A stretch of 64,000 bases of DNA from Falsigemmobacter intermedius (GTDB lineage Bacteria; Pseudomonadota; Alphaproteobacteria; Rhodobacterales; Rhodobacteraceae). Below, piece after piece: positions 13,127 through 22,632 of this stretch (its first letter is position 1; every line of letters begins with the position of its first letter). The notes beneath the pieces were generated by a model that was given only the letters and a program-made list of their open reading frames with translations, did no database searches and was not told the origin of the DNA. The DNA lies in contig NZ_SBLC01000002.1 of NCBI RefSeq assembly GCF_004054105.1, forward strand, positions 168,321 through 232,320, written 5' to 3'. Made by a program: the position numbers and the translations under genes.

Positions 13127-14017
13127 TTATCCTCCGGTCTGAGCAAGTCGGATTTTACGAAGATTTTCTGCACCTTCCGGCGAAATCCGGATGGTCAGAC
13201 GGCGGTCAGAGCGCAGATCGGCCGCAAGAACATCACGGCTGAAAAGCCCCGTGGCCTGGTCCTGCGCCAGAATGCGCTCAAGCGCGCGAACCGGGTTCGC
13301 CTCGGGCAGAAGAATGCGCTGGTCACGGTCAAGAACCACATCCCAGCGGCGCTCTCCCATCCGCACAAGGCCCCGCAGCCGGTCGGTCAGCGGCTTTGCC
13401 GCCGAGATCAGCTCCAGCGCCTCCGCCACCGCCTGATCCGCCCCCTCACCGGCGATCAGCGGCAGATCCCCGCGCAATGACCGCGCCCCGATCTGTGCCA
13501 CGCGGTGCCCGCCCTCATCAATCAGCCAGAGCCCGTCGGGCGCCCGCCAGACAAGGGCCGGAACCCGTTCCGTCACGGAAACCTGCAGCACGCCGCCGGG
13601 CAGGATGCGCAGCTCAGCGCGACGCACGGCGTCAAAGCTTTCCACCCGCTTGCGCGCGCCCTCCAGATCAATTCGGAAAGACGACTGCGGCAAAGGCAAC
13701 GCCAGACCCACCCGGATCGCCTCAGCCAGAACCGGCGAGGCGCCCTCGATGGAGACCAGGTTCACCATAAACTCAGGGCGTTCCTGAAACTGATCGCGCA
13801 GGCTTTCATAGGTGGAGATCAGCGCCGCACGGCGGGTCTCAGAGGCCAGCCAGCCACCGGCGATCATCGCGGTCACCGCGATCGGCAGGCCCACGCGGAC
13901 CAGGGTGCGAAACCCCGGCGTCAGCCAGAGGCGCGACCAACGATACGCCCAGCGGGAGGGAGCCGGATCGCGCCGGCCCGGGGGAGAGGACTTCGGTGCA
14001 CCGCTCAGCGGTCGCAT
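13127..14017 (-). CDS. ftsQ: cell division protein FtsQ
   Basis: 296 residues. FtsQ is a bitopic membrane protein of the divisome that links FtsB/FtsL and early division proteins. A short cytoplasmic N-terminus is followed by one membrane segment at about residues 36-56 ([20 protein letters not shown]). A periplasmic POTRA domain follows ([18 protein letters not shown]), then the FtsQ beta domain with [11 protein letters not shown]. An ATG at 14038 is possible, but the one at 14017 has GGAGGA at good spacing. It overlaps the end of ddl by 13 bases and is followed closely by ftsA, so it is in the ddl-ftsQ-ftsA operon. Confidence 0.95.
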   Translation of the reverse strand: MRPLSGAPKSSPPGRRDPAPSRWAYRWSRLWLTPGFRTLVRVGLPIAVTAMIAGGWLASETRRAALISTYESLRDQFQERPEFMVNLVSIEGASPVLAEAIRVGLALPLPQSSFRIDLEGARKRVESFDAVRRAELRILPGGVLQVSVTERVPALVWRAPDGLWLIDEGGHRVAQIGARSLRGDLPLIAGEGADQAVAEALELISAAKPLTDRLRGLVRMGERRWDVVLDRDQRILLPEANPVRALERILAQDQATGLFSRDVLAADLRSDRRLTIRISPEGAENLRKIRLAQTGG

Positions 14018-14928
14018 GAAGCATCCTCCACCAGCCATTTACAGAGGTCCGGGAAGCTGATCCCGCAATGCGCCGCCTGTTCGGGCGCAAGCGAGGTCGG
14101 CGTCATACCGGGCTGGGTATTGGTCTCCAGTAGGATCAGACCATCCAGGCCACGGCTTTCATCCCAGCGGAAATCCGTGCGCGAAAGCCCGCGGCAGCCA
14201 AGCGCCTGATGGGCGCGCAGGGCGTAATCCATGATGGCGGCAGTGATCTCAGAGGGAAGCTCTGCCGGGATCACATGACGTGAGCCGCCCACCGAATATT
14301 TCGCGGTATAGTCGTACCAGCCCTCGGTGATGATATCGGTCACCGCCAGAGCCCGGTCGCCGAGAACCGCACAGGTCAGTTCACGCCCCGGGGCAAAGGC
14401 CTCAACCATGACCCGCGCGGGCATCTCATCAGAGAGTTGCGGCGGCTGATTGGAGCCTTCATTGACGATGTAAACGCCGACCGAAGAGCCTTCATTGAAG
14501 GGTTTGACCACATAGGGCGGTGCCATGACATGGCGCGCCCGCACCTCATCGCGATCCGCCACCAGGCTTGGCACCACCGGCAGACCGGCGGCGCGATAGA
14601 CCTGTTTGGAGCGCTCCTTATCCATCGCAATGGAAGAGGCGAGCACCCCGGAATGGGTATAGGGAATCCCGAGCCACTCGAGCAGGCCCTGAACGGTGCC
14701 ATCCTCGCCGTAACGGCCGTGAAGCGCGTTGAAAACCACATCGGGAGCGAGGTCCTGCAGACGCGCTGCCAGATCGCGGTCCGCATCGACCTCGACAACC
14801 TCATATCCCGCCGCACGCAGAGCGGTGGCGCATTCGCGCCCACTGGACAGAGAAACTTCCCGCTCTGCGGAACGTCCCCCCATCAGAACTGCCACTCTGG
14901 CGGCTGCTCTGTCCGAACTGCCCGCCAT
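14005..14928 (-). CDS. ddl: D-alanine--D-alanine ligase
   Basis: 307 residues, the normal Ddl length. It is an ATP-grasp enzyme that makes D-Ala-D-Ala for peptidoglycan. Motifs are [17 protein letters not shown] at the N-terminus, [29 protein letters not shown] sequence near residue 70 (ATP-grasp entry), [13 protein letters not shown] (ATP-binding lysine loop), and [25 protein letters not shown] metal-binding residues ending in NTQPGMT. It lies between murB and ftsQ. Its stop codon is inside ftsQ, which points to translational coupling. The 127-base gap to murB contains a small GC hairpin and no clear promoter. Confidence 0.97.
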   Translation of the reverse strand: MAGSSDRAAARVAVLMGGRSAEREVSLSSGRECATALRAAGYEVVEVDADRDLAARLQDLAPDVVFNALHGRYGEDGTVQGLLEWLGIPYTHSGVLASSIAMDKERSKQVYRAAGLPVVPSLVADRDEVRARHVMAPPYVVKPFNEGSSVGVYIVNEGSNQPPQLSDEMPARVMVEAFAPGRELTCAVLGDRALAVTDIITEGWYDYTAKYSVGGSRHVIPAELPSEITAAIMDYALRAHQALGCRGLSRTDFRWDESRGLDGLILLETNTQPGMTPTSLAPEQAAHCGISFPDLCKWLVEDASCDR

Positions 14929-15055
14929 TTACTCACTGCCTCATAGCCTTACGGCCTGTTATTGCCGGGGAAATTCCCGGGTCTTCTGTGCGGGCCGCTT
15001 TGCGCGGCTCCGGCCTGTCACCCAAAGTCCGGGGTGTTCGGGGGATGCGATCCCG

Positions 15056-15997
15056 TTACTGCGCCTCAGATGCGCCCGAAGGCTCACCCACGCGCATGAT
15101 TTCCCACTCTAGCCATATTCCGGCCGTATCGAAAACCCTTTTTCGCACCTGCTCGCCCAGGCCCTCAAGCTCTGCGGCGGTGGCACCACCGGTATTGGTC
15201 AGGAAGTTGGCGTGTTTTTCCGACATCTGCGCTCCGCCGAGGCTTACGCCCTTCATGCCCGCGTCCTGGATCAGCTTCCAGGCTTTCAGATCATGGGTGT
15301 CATCCGCCCTTCCGGTGCTGGAAAAACCTGCCGGATTGCGGAAGGTCGAGCCTGCGGTGCGGTCCTTCACCGGCTGGGTCGCATCGCGCTTTGCCAGCTG
15401 ATCGGCCATGCGGGCTTCCAGATTTGCAGGCGCGCCTGCCTGCGTGCGGAAAACCGCCGAGAGGATCACCGCACCCTCCGGCAGGTCCGACTGACGGTAG
15501 CGCAGGTTCAGATCCGCAGCCGACAGCGTGACGATTTCGCCCGAGCGCAGTGCCACCCGCACCTCAACCAGGTGATCGGCCACATAGGTGCCATAGCAGC
15601 CCGCGTTCATCCGCACCGCCCCGCCGATTGAGCCGGGGATGGTGCGCAGGAAAGTCAGATCACGCCCCGCCTGAGCCGCCGTCTGCGCGACCCGCGCATC
15701 TAAGGCCGCCGCCCCGGCAATGACCAGATCGCCCTCAACTGAGACATCCATAAAGGCGCGGCCAAGCTTGATGACCACGGCCCGCAGGCCACCATCGCGC
15801 ACGATCAGGTTCGACCCGGCCCCCAGCGGAAAGACCGCCACATCGGCCGGAAGGGCTGCGAGAAACTGCGCCAGATCAGCCTCATCTGCGGGGAGCACCA
15901 CCGCATCGGCGGGGCCGCCCACGCGCAGCCAGGTCAGATCGCTGAGCGCTTTGCCCGCCATCACAGAGCCGCGCAGGGCGGGAAGTCCGGTCATCAT
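15056..15997 (-). CDS. murB: UDP-N-acetylenolpyruvoylglucosamine reductase MurB
   Basis: 313 residues. MurB is the FAD enzyme that reduces UDP-GlcNAc-enolpyruvate to UDP-MurNAc with NADPH. FAD-binding motifs are [14 protein letters not shown] and [14 protein letters not shown]. The active-site region is [17 protein letters not shown]. The C-terminal part has [10 protein letters not shown] with the catalytic serine, typical of type I MurB. The frame is open to 16315, but the paired ATG codons at 15997/15994 have a GGAG ribosome site and begin the family. In related genomes murC usually lies upstream. Here the upstream neighbour is an enoyl-CoA hydratase. Confidence 0.97.
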   Translation of the reverse strand: MMTGLPALRGSVMAGKALSDLTWLRVGGPADAVVLPADEADLAQFLAALPADVAVFPLGAGSNLIVRDGGLRAVVIKLGRAFMDVSVEGDLVIAGAAALDARVAQTAAQAGRDLTFLRTIPGSIGGAVRMNAGCYGTYVADHLVEVRVALRSGEIVTLSAADLNLRYRQSDLPEGAVILSAVFRTQAGAPANLEARMADQLAKRDATQPVKDRTAGSTFRNPAGFSSTGRADDTHDLKAWKLIQDAGMKGVSLGGAQMSEKHANFLTNTGGATAAELEGLGEQVRKRVFDTAGIWLEWEIMRVGEPSGASEAQ

Positions 15998-16085
15998 CTT
16001 TACTCCTGAGCCGCCCCGAAATCTCCGGAGCGGTTCCTGCCAATTCTGCCACAGACCTAATCCGGGCCTGCCCCGGCAGCAAGCC

Positions 16086-16862
16086 TCAGCGCCCCTGAAA
16101 GACCGCTTTGCGCTTTTCAAGGAAAGCCGCAACACCTTCGGCGAAATCGGCGCTCGCCCCGCAGCGGGCCTGAATTTCGGCCTCAAGCGCGAGCTGCGCC
16201 TCAAGATCATTGCCCTGCGACGCCCGCATCGCCTGTTTGATCCCCGAGAAGGCCAGACCCGGGCCTGAAGCCAGATGCTGCGCCCGGGCCTGCCAGCGCG
16301 CGGCGAAGTCCTCATCCGCCACGGCCTCCCAGATCAGCCCCATGGCTTCCGCATCCCGTGCCTTCACCGGCTCGGCAAAAAGCGCCATGCCCATGGCGCG
16401 GGCCAGACCCACCTGACGCGGCAGAGTATAGGTGCCGCCCGCATCCGGGATCAGACCGATTTTTGAGAAGGCCTGAAGGAACACCGCACTCTCAGTGGCG
16501 ATTACCACGTCACAGGCCAGCGCCAGACTGGCCCCGGCGCCTGCCGCCACGCCGTTTACGGCGGCGATCACCGGCAGGGGGCTTTCGGTAATGGCTTTGA
16601 GGACGGGATCATATTCCTCACGCAGCAGCGGTCCGAGATCGACGCCTTCGAGACTGCCCCCCAGATCGGCCAGATCCTGGCCCGCGCAGAACCCGCGCCC
16701 CGCGCCGGTCAAAACGATGGCGCGGGCCTCTTTTTCAGCCCGGGCAAAGGCTGCGACCAGCTGGCGGCGCATAGTCCCGGTCAGCGCATTCATCACCGCC
16801 GGACGGTTCAGCGTCAGGACCGCAAGGCCCCCGCTTTGCTGATAAAGAACTTCCTCTGACAT
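16086..16862 (-). CDS. enoyl-CoA hydratase/isomerase (PaaG-like)
   Basis: 258 residues, crotonase fold, acting on acyl-CoA esters in the cytoplasm. The oxyanion-hole regions are [15 protein letters not shown] and [18 protein letters not shown]. The segment [18 protein letters not shown] resembles PaaG (ring-1,2-epoxyphenylacetyl-CoA isomerase), where an aspartate replaces the second catalytic glutamate. This makes isomerase more likely than plain hydratase. No other phenylacetate genes are nearby. A strong GGGAGGG ribosome site precedes 16862. It sits between ccmH and murB on the same strand with gaps of 67 and 88 bases and may be read from the ccm promoter. Confidence 0.92.
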   Translation of the reverse strand: MSEEVLYQQSGGLAVLTLNRPAVMNALTGTMRRQLVAAFARAEKEARAIVLTGAGRGFCAGQDLADLGGSLEGVDLGPLLREEYDPVLKAITESPLPVIAAVNGVAAGAGASLALACDVVIATESAVFLQAFSKIGLIPDAGGTYTLPRQVGLARAMGMALFAEPVKARDAEAMGLIWEAVADEDFAARWQARAQHLASGPGLAFSGIKQAMRASQGNDLEAQLALEAEIQARCGASADFAEGVAAFLEKRKAVFQGR

Positions 16863-16929
16863 CCTGCCCTCCCTGACTGACCGGCTTTTTAGGCCATATC
16901 AGGTCAGGAAAGGCGAGATGAACCCTGCG

Positions 16930-17430
16930 TCAGGACAGCTTGTCCTCAGCGAGGATCTTTGCCAGGCGCTCTTCTTCCTCAGCGCTCAACCCGTCCTGAC
17001 CGGGCGCTTTCGGCTTGTCGCGGCGCCCGCGCAGATAGATCAGCGCGCCCCCGAAGGCCAGAAGGAAGACCACCGGCCCCGCCGCCCAGAGGATCACATT
17101 GACCCCGCCGGTCAGCGGACGCAGCAGCACATATTCGCCAAAGCGCTCCACCAGATAGTCGATCACTTCGCTGTCGGAATCGCCCGCCAGGAGCCGCTCC
17201 CGCACCAGAAGGCGCAGGTCGCGGGCCAGATCAGAGGTCGATTCGTCGATGCTTTCATTGCGGCAGACGAGGCAGCGCAGATCCTTCGACAACTCGCGAG
17301 CGCGCTTTTCGAGCAGCGGATCTTTCAGCACCTCATCGGGCTGCACCGCATAAGCCGGCACCGGCGCGGCCAGGGGCAGCGCCAGTGCCACCGCAAAAGC
17401 CAGCGCAAGGGGGCGAAGCAGCCGGATCAT
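16930..17430 (-). CDS. ccmH: cytochrome c maturation protein CcmH (Ccl2/CycL)
   Basis: 166 residues, the short CcmH form. It is a thiol oxidoreductase subunit that reduces apocytochrome c cysteines so that CcmF can attach heme. It has a signal peptide (residues 1 to about 28). The redox motif LRCLVC is followed by RNESIDESTSDLARDLR. One C-terminal membrane helix (VNVILWAAGPVVFLLAFGGA) ends in a charged tail. Its ATG overlaps the ccmF stop in an ATGA arrangement, so translation is coupled. This is the ccl1-ccl2 pair of Rhodobacter. Confidence 0.97.
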   Translation of the reverse strand: MIRLLRPLALAFAVALALPLAAPVPAYAVQPDEVLKDPLLEKRARELSKDLRCLVCRNESIDESTSDLARDLRLLVRERLLAGDSDSEVIDYLVERFGEYVLLRPLTGGVNVILWAAGPVVFLLAFGGALIYLRGRRDKPKAPGQDGLSAEEEERLAKILAEDKLS

Positions 17431-19397
17431 TCGGCGGCCACGGGCTTTGCCGCCTCCCGCCCTGCCCCGGCCGCCACGCGGTAGCGCCGGTCGGTCAGGC
17501 TGATCAGCCCGCCAAAGGACATCAGCAGGATCCCTGCCCAGAGCCAGTTGGCCAGCGGTTTGACATAGCTGCGCACCGTCCAGGCCCCATTGGCCTGCGG
17601 ATCGCCGAGCACCAGATAGACGTCGCGCATGAAGCCGTAGTCGATCCCAGCCTCCGTCGTGGGCATGCCCGCCGCCGGATAGAACCGCCGCTCGGGGTTC
17701 AGCGCGAAGCGGCGATTGCCATCCACAACTTCCAGCCAGCCCATGGTCGAGCGGTAGTTCGGGCCCTGCTCTTCGGTCACCTGCTTCAGGGTGATTTGAT
17801 AGCCGCCCACGTCAAAAGGCTCATTGAGCTGCGCAACGCGGATGTCTTCGACCTGCCAGGAGAGCATGGCCGCGACCGAAAGGATCGTCACACCAAGCCC
17901 GCCATGGGCCACCGCTTTGCCCCAGTCCGCACGCGGCAGGCGGCTCACCCGGCCAAGGCGCGACAGGAGCGTGCCGCGCCCGCTGCGCTGCCACAGATCC
18001 GCCACCGCCCCGAGGATCACCCAAAGGCCAAGCGCCAGCCCTACCGGACCCAGGGCCGAGCGTCCGCTTTGCAGCGAAAAGGCCAGCGCACCGGCAGCAA
18101 CCGAGAGGAAAAGCACCACCCGCAGCGAGACAAATGCGCGATCCGCTTTGGCCCGCTTCCAGGACAGGATGGCCCCGAAGGGCAGAATGACCGCCAGCGC
18201 CACCACAAAGGGCGTGAAGGCTGCGTTAAAGAAGGGCGGGCCGACCGAGACTGTGCGACCCCAGACCAGCTCAGAGATCAGCGGCCAGATGGTGCCGATA
18301 AAGACCACAAAGCTCGCCACCGCCAGCAGCACATTGTTCAGCACCAGCGCCGATTCGCGGCTGACCGAGGAGAAGACGCCCTTGGCCTCCATGATGCCCG
18401 CACGGGCGGCGTAGAGCATCAGGGCCCCGCCGACAAAAAAGGCAAAGAGCGCAAGGATATAGATGCCGCGCTCAGGATCATTGGCGAAGGCATGGACCGA
18501 GGTGATGACGCCCGAACGCACGATGAAGGTGCCGATCAACGAGAAGCCGAAGGCGATGATCGCCAGCAGCACCGTCCAGGCCTTCAGCGCCTCGCGCTTT
18601 TCAACGACGATCGCCGAATGCAGCAGCGCCGCCGAGATCAGCCAGGGCATGAACGAAGCGTTTTCGACCGGATCCCAGAACCAGAAGCCGCCCCAGCCCA
18701 GCTCATAATAGGCCCACCAGGACCCAAGGCCGATGCCGATGGTCAGCGAGACCCAGGCCGCCAGCGTCCAGGGCCGCACCCAGCGGCCCCAGGCGGCATC
18801 AACGCGGCCTTCCAGCAGCGCCGCAATGGCGAAGGAATAGGTGATCGAAAGGCCGACATAGCCGAGGTAGAGGAAGGGCGGATGGAAGGCGAGGCCCGGG
18901 TCCTGCAGCAGCGGGTTCAGGTCGCGCCCGTCCATGGGCGGAATTTCGAAACGCTCAAAGGGGTTGGAGGTGAAGATCATGAAGGTCAGGAAGGCGACCC
19001 CGATCAGACCCTGCACCCCGATCACCCGCGCTTTCAGCGAGGGCGGCAGATTGCCCCCGAACCAGCTGGCACAGGCGGCAAAGAAGGCCAGAATCAGCAC
19101 CCAGAGCAGCAGTGAGCCCTCATGGTTGCCCCAGGTTCCGGCAATCTTATAAATCAGCGGCTTCAGCGTATGCGAGTTCGACACCACCAGTTCGACTGAG
19201 AAGTCCGAGGTGATGAAGGCATGCATCAGGGCCGCAAAGGAAAAGCCCAGCAGCAAAAACTGCGTGACGGCCGCCGGATCGGCCACCGCCATCCAGCCCG
19301 ACCAGCCTTTATGTGCGCCGATCAGCGGCACGATGGTCTGGACCAGCGCAACCGCGAGCGCAAGACAGACCGCGAAATGTCCGAGTTCTGTTATCAT
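17427..19397 (-). CDS. ccmF: heme lyase subunit CcmF (Ccl1)
   Basis: 656 residues, multi-pass inner-membrane protein, the core of the system I heme-ligation complex. The WWD heme-handling motif is GWGGFWFWDPVENASFMPWL (in the first half). Many hydrophobic helices follow, then a large periplasmic domain (FDVGGYQITLKQVTEEQGPN) and a final helix (WLWAGILLMSFGGLISLTDR). The frame opens at 19514, but MITELGHFAVCL at 19397 is the family start and has a purine-rich ribosome site. The gene faces the divergent amidase across 212 bases that must hold both promoters. I could not identify them. Confidence 0.97.
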   Translation of the reverse strand: MITELGHFAVCLALAVALVQTIVPLIGAHKGWSGWMAVADPAAVTQFLLLGFSFAALMHAFITSDFSVELVVSNSHTLKPLIYKIAGTWGNHEGSLLLWVLILAFFAACASWFGGNLPPSLKARVIGVQGLIGVAFLTFMIFTSNPFERFEIPPMDGRDLNPLLQDPGLAFHPPFLYLGYVGLSITYSFAIAALLEGRVDAAWGRWVRPWTLAAWVSLTIGIGLGSWWAYYELGWGGFWFWDPVENASFMPWLISAALLHSAIVVEKREALKAWTVLLAIIAFGFSLIGTFIVRSGVITSVHAFANDPERGIYILALFAFFVGGALMLYAARAGIMEAKGVFSSVSRESALVLNNVLLAVASFVVFIGTIWPLISELVWGRTVSVGPPFFNAAFTPFVVALAVILPFGAILSWKRAKADRAFVSLRVVLFLSVAAGALAFSLQSGRSALGPVGLALGLWVILGAVADLWQRSGRGTLLSRLGRVSRLPRADWGKAVAHGGLGVTILSVAAMLSWQVEDIRVAQLNEPFDVGGYQITLKQVTEEQGPNYRSTMGWLEVVDGNRRFALNPERRFYPAAGMPTTEAGIDYGFMRDVYLVLGDPQANGAWTVRSYVKPLANWLWAGILLMSFGGLISLTDRRYRVAAGAGREAAKPVAAE

Positions 19398-19609
19398 GCC
19401 TGCTCTCTTACTCTCTGCAACCCGATACGCCAATGGGCGTAACGCCTGGCCCCCGGCAGGCCGCGCCTGCGGCATACGGCAGTATACGCCCCTTTGCGCC
19501 CGCTTGCAGGTCACGGCTTTTGCGATAACCTGCGCCCCGACGTCGCAGGCGGAAGCTCCGCCCGACCCCGGAAGACCCGCCCCGGACTGAGCGGCCCAGG
19601 AGAGATCTC

Positions 19610-20941
19610 ATGAGTGCAGACTGGCTGAAAACGAGCGCCGCAGAGCTTGGCCGCGGTATTGCGGCGGGCCGCATCGACCCGGTTGCGCTGACGGAGGCCT
19701 TTCTTGAGGCGGCGGAACATCATGCGGAAACCGGGCGCATCTATGCCCGGCTGACCCCGGAGCGGGCGCGGGCGGAGGCCCTGTCTGCCCGCGATCGTGC
19801 GACATCGGGGACCAGATGCTCGGCGCTCGACGGGGTGCCGGTGAGCTGGAAAGATCTCTTTGACAGCGCCGGTGTGGCGACGGAGGCCGGATCCGCGCTG
19901 CTGAAAGACCGGGTGCCGCAGGAGGATGCGCCGGTTCTGGCGCAGGGCTCCGCCTCGGGACTGGTCTGCCTTGGCAAGACCCATATGTCGGAGCTGGCCT
20001 TCTCGGGTCTGGGGCTGAACCCGGTGACCGCGACATCGCCCAATATCAATGACCCCAAAGCGGTGCCGGGGGGCTCGTCTTCGGGGGCGGCTGCCTCGGT
20101 GGCTTTCGGGCTGGCGGCAGCCTCAATCGGCTCGGATACCGGGGGCTCGGTGCGCATTCCCGCAGCCTGGAATGATCTTGTGGGCTATAAGCCGGTCCTG
20201 GGGCGGGTGGATACGCGCGGCACGGTGCCGCTTTGTGAGCGCTTTGACACTGTGGGGCCGATCTGCCGCACAGTCGAGGACTGCGCGCTGACCTTCGCGG
20301 CCTTTCAGGGCGAAGAGCCGGCGGATCTTTCGGGGCCGGAACTCGGCAACCGCCGCATCGCGGTTCTGGAGAGTGTGGCGCTTGAGGATCTGCGCGAGGC
20401 CCCGGCGCGGGCTTTTGAGGACGGGCTGAAGCGGCTCTCGGCGGGCGGCGCGGGGATCGTGCATATCCGCCTGCCCGAGATCGCAGAGGCGCTGCAGCTG
20501 GCCGGTATTCTCTTTACCGCTGAGGCCTGGGGCATCTGGCGCGAGGTGATTGAGGCCAATCCCGCCGCCATGTTCCCGCGGATTTATGAGCGCTTCCGCT
20601 CAGGCGCGGGGGTGGCGGCGGCGGATTACGTGGCGGCCTGGCGGCGGCTGGAAGAGATCCGCCGGATCTGGGCGAAGGCCACGGCGGGCTTTGACGCGGT
20701 GGCTTTGCCCACCTCTCCGATCCTGCCGCCCGATGCCGGGCGGCTGATGAGCGACAGTGACTATTATGTGACCGAGAACCTGCTGGCTTTGCGCAATACC
20801 CGCATCGGCAATCTGATGGATGCCCCGGCGGTGAGCCTGCCGACGCGGGAGGCATCCTGCGGCTTTATGCTGATGGCGCCGGGCCGGACGGATGCGCCGC
20901 TTCTGCGGCTGGCGGCTGCGGCGGAGAAAGTGCTGCGCTGA
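19610..20941 (+). CDS. amidase-signature enzyme
   Basis: 443 residues, amidase signature family (GatA-like). It hydrolyses an amide bond by a Ser-cisSer-Lys triad. The lysine is in VSWKDLFD and the serines are in PGGSSSGAAASVAFG and IGSDTGGSVRIPAAW. The rest follows the family, with VPLCERFDTVGPICRTVEDC and ALPTSPILPPDA. It is shorter than true GatA and has no gatB or gatC beside it, so it is probably a catabolic amidase and not the tRNA amidotransferase subunit. An AGGAGAG ribosome site precedes the ATG. It is a single gene, divergent from ccmF and convergent with a lipoprotein gene. Confidence 0.93.
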   Translation: MSADWLKTSAAELGRGIAAGRIDPVALTEAFLEAAEHHAETGRIYARLTPERARAEALSARDRATSGTRCSALDGVPVSWKDLFDSAGVATEAGSALLKDRVPQEDAPVLAQGSASGLVCLGKTHMSELAFSGLGLNPVTATSPNINDPKAVPGGSSSGAAASVAFGLAAASIGSDTGGSVRIPAAWNDLVGYKPVLGRVDTRGTVPLCERFDTVGPICRTVEDCALTFAAFQGEEPADLSGPELGNRRIAVLESVALEDLREAPARAFEDGLKRLSAGGAGIVHIRLPEIAEALQLAGILFTAEAWGIWREVIEANPAAMFPRIYERFRSGAGVAAADYVAAWRRLEEIRRIWAKATAGFDAVALPTSPILPPDAGRLMSDSDYYVTENLLALRNTRIGNLMDAPAVSLPTREASCGFMLMAPGRTDAPLLRLAAAAEKVLR

Positions 20942-20952
20942 AGCGGTTGAGA

Positions 20953-21016
20953 CACAATCCCCCGCCTGCTTTCGGGCGGGCGGGGGAGATTTTGAGTATT
21001 TTTAAAAAGCCAAAAT
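20953..21016 (-). repeat. gene-3'-end element, copy 1 (motif plus GC hairpin)
   Basis: Read on the minus strand, TTTGGCTTTTTAAAAATACTC begins about 20 bases after the lipoprotein stop and runs into a hairpin with arms CCCCCGCC and GGCGGGGG. A matching element, also just after a stop and in the same sense, lies at 50191-50245. The hairpin may terminate the convergent amidase transcript as well. Confidence 0.6.
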
Positions 21017-21034
21017 CAAGCGGTGTGACGGGCC

Positions 21035-21493
21035 TCAGCGGGCGAGAACGGTGACCTGGGGCAGATCCGTCAGGCCAAGACCGAGGGCGCGGTAGGCAGC
21101 CAGAGAAAGCTGCGGGCCGCCGCCGGTGAGTGGCAGCAGATCAACCTGAGCGGTTTTGCCGGAGGCCAGTTTCACCACGCCGGGGCGTTTGTCTTTCACG
21201 AGGGCTGAGCGCAGCCAGAAGCCCTGTTCGGCGGGATTTCCAAGGCTGACCGTGACCTGACCCAGCGCCGTGCCCGAGGCGGGTGCCGCGAGGGCGGCCG
21301 CTTTTTCCGCAGCACTCGTGCGGTCGAAGGCGGCGGCCGTGCGCGAGCCTGCGGGCGGCGCGATGCGCTGCGGCACGGCGGGGGCCGCGCTTTGTGCAGG
21401 CGGCGGCGCCACGGCAGAAACAGGAGAGGTGTCGCAGCCGGAGAGCGCGAGTGTGATCGGAGCCAGGACCAGGGCAACGCGTGACATCTTCAT
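21035..21493 (-). CDS. small predicted lipoprotein, function unknown
   Basis: 152 residues. The N-terminus is a lipoprotein signal with lipobox LALSGC and cysteine at residue 20. An Ala/Pro-rich linker of about 50 residues follows, then a compact domain of about 80 residues (GQVTVSLGNPAEQGFWLRSA, then GVVKLASGKTAQVDLLPL, then LSLAAYRALGL). This looks like a conserved lipoprotein of Rhodobacteraceae, but I do not recognise a function. Two ATGs (codons 1 and 3) are possible starts. It is divergent from moaA across about 106 bases. Nothing in the sequence ties it to molybdenum cofactor synthesis. Confidence 0.85.
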   Translation of the reverse strand: MKMSRVALVLAPITLALSGCDTSPVSAVAPPPAQSAAPAVPQRIAPPAGSRTAAAFDRTSAAEKAAALAAPASGTALGQVTVSLGNPAEQGFWLRSALVKDKRPGVVKLASGKTAQVDLLPLTGGGPQLSLAAYRALGLGLTDLPQVTVLAR

Positions 21494-21599
21494 GCCCGCA
21501 AGAGTGCCGCAAGTTTTCGGAGCCGTCCATTAAATTCCCCGTGCGGCCTGCCCTTCGGGACCCTTGCCGAGGCGGGTCGCGGAGCCTAGACTCCGGGGC

Positions 21600-22604
21600 A
21601 TGTATACTCCGCTCATCGATCCCTTTGCCCGCGCGGTCACTTATCTGCGTGTCTCCGTCACCGACCGGTGCGATTTCCGCTGCAAATATTGCATGGCGGA
21701 GCATATGACCTTTCTGCCCAAGGCCGATCTTCTGACTTTGGAAGAGCTTGACCGGCTGTGCAGCAATTTCGTCGAACTGGGCGTGCGCAAGCTGCGCATC
21801 ACCGGGGGCGAGCCTCTGGTACGCCGCGGCATCATGGAATTTTTCCGCGCCATGTCGCGGCATCTGACTTCTGGTGCGCTGGAAGAGCTGACGCTGACCA
21901 CCAATGGCAGCCAGTTGAAGCGCTTTGCGGGCGAACTGGCGGACTGTGGTGTCCGGCGGGTTAATGTCAGCCTTGATACGCTCGATCCGGCGAAATTTGC
22001 CGATGTGACCCGCTGGGGGCGTCTGCCGCAGGTGCTGGACGGCATCGCGGCTGCGAAAGCGGCGGGGCTTCGGGTCAAGATCAATGCCGTGGCGCTGAAG
22101 GGCTTTAATGAGGATGAGCAGTTCAGCCTGACCGAATGGTGTGCGGCTGAGGGGCATGATCTGACCTGGATTGAGGTCATGCCCATGGGCGAGATGGGCG
22201 AAGAAAACCGTCTGGATCAGTATTGGGCACTGTCGGATCTGCGGGCGCGTTATGCTGAGCGCTACAGCGTGACCGATCTTGCGGAGCGCACCGGCGGGCC
22301 GGCGCGCTATGTGCGGCTTGAGGAGACCGGGCAGAAGATCGGCTTTATCACGCCTTTGACGCATAATTTTTGCGAAAGCTGCAACCGGGTCCGGCTGACC
22401 TGCACGGGGGAGCTTTATATGTGCCTCGGTCAGGAGGATATGGCCGATCTGCGCGCGCCGCTGCGTCAGAGCGGTGATGATGCCGATGTGAAGGCCGCGA
22501 TCCGCGCGGCGATCAGCCATAAGCCCAAGGGGCATGATTTCGACTATTCCCGCCGCACTGTCGAAGGTCAGATGCGCCGTCATATGAGCCATACCGGCGG
22601 CTGA
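21600..22604 (+). CDS. moaA: GTP 3',8-cyclase MoaA
   Basis: 334 residues. MoaA is the radical-SAM enzyme that starts molybdenum cofactor synthesis from GTP. The N-terminal 4Fe-4S motif is CDFRCKYC (CxxxCxxC). The SAM site includes [11 protein letters not shown]. The C-terminal 4Fe-4S cluster has [12 protein letters not shown] plus a later cysteine. The protein ends in the conserved GG dipeptide (SHTGG) needed for catalysis. The frame opens at 21564, but [11 protein letters not shown] at 21600 is the normal start. Its product feeds the Mo-hydroxylase encoded near 60 kb. No other moa gene is adjacent. Confidence 0.97.
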   Translation: MYTPLIDPFARAVTYLRVSVTDRCDFRCKYCMAEHMTFLPKADLLTLEELDRLCSNFVELGVRKLRITGGEPLVRRGIMEFFRAMSRHLTSGALEELTLTTNGSQLKRFAGELADCGVRRVNVSLDTLDPAKFADVTRWGRLPQVLDGIAAAKAAGLRVKINAVALKGFNEDEQFSLTEWCAAEGHDLTWIEVMPMGEMGEENRLDQYWALSDLRARYAERYSVTDLAERTGGPARYVRLEETGQKIGFITPLTHNFCESCNRVRLTCTGELYMCLGQEDMADLRAPLRQSGDDADVKAAIRAAISHKPKGHDFDYSRRTVEGQMRRHMSHTGG

Positions 22605-22632
22605 GCCCGCCTTTTCAGTTCCGGAGCCGCGC

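Noticed and set aside
16086..16862. Possible phenylacetate degradation cluster around the PaaG-like gene
   Set aside because: No paaA-E, paaK or paaZ nearby. The acyl-CoA synthetase at 22.6 kb is too far away and not clearly PaaK.
19610..20941. GatA subunit of the tRNA amidotransferase
   Set aside because: Shorter than GatA and without gatB/gatC neighbours; the shared motifs are those of all amidase-signature enzymes.
21141..22592. 483-codon minus-strand frame covering the lipoprotein and moaA
   Set aside because: Antisense to moaA, whose radical-SAM motifs are complete; the frame also crosses a divergent promoter region.
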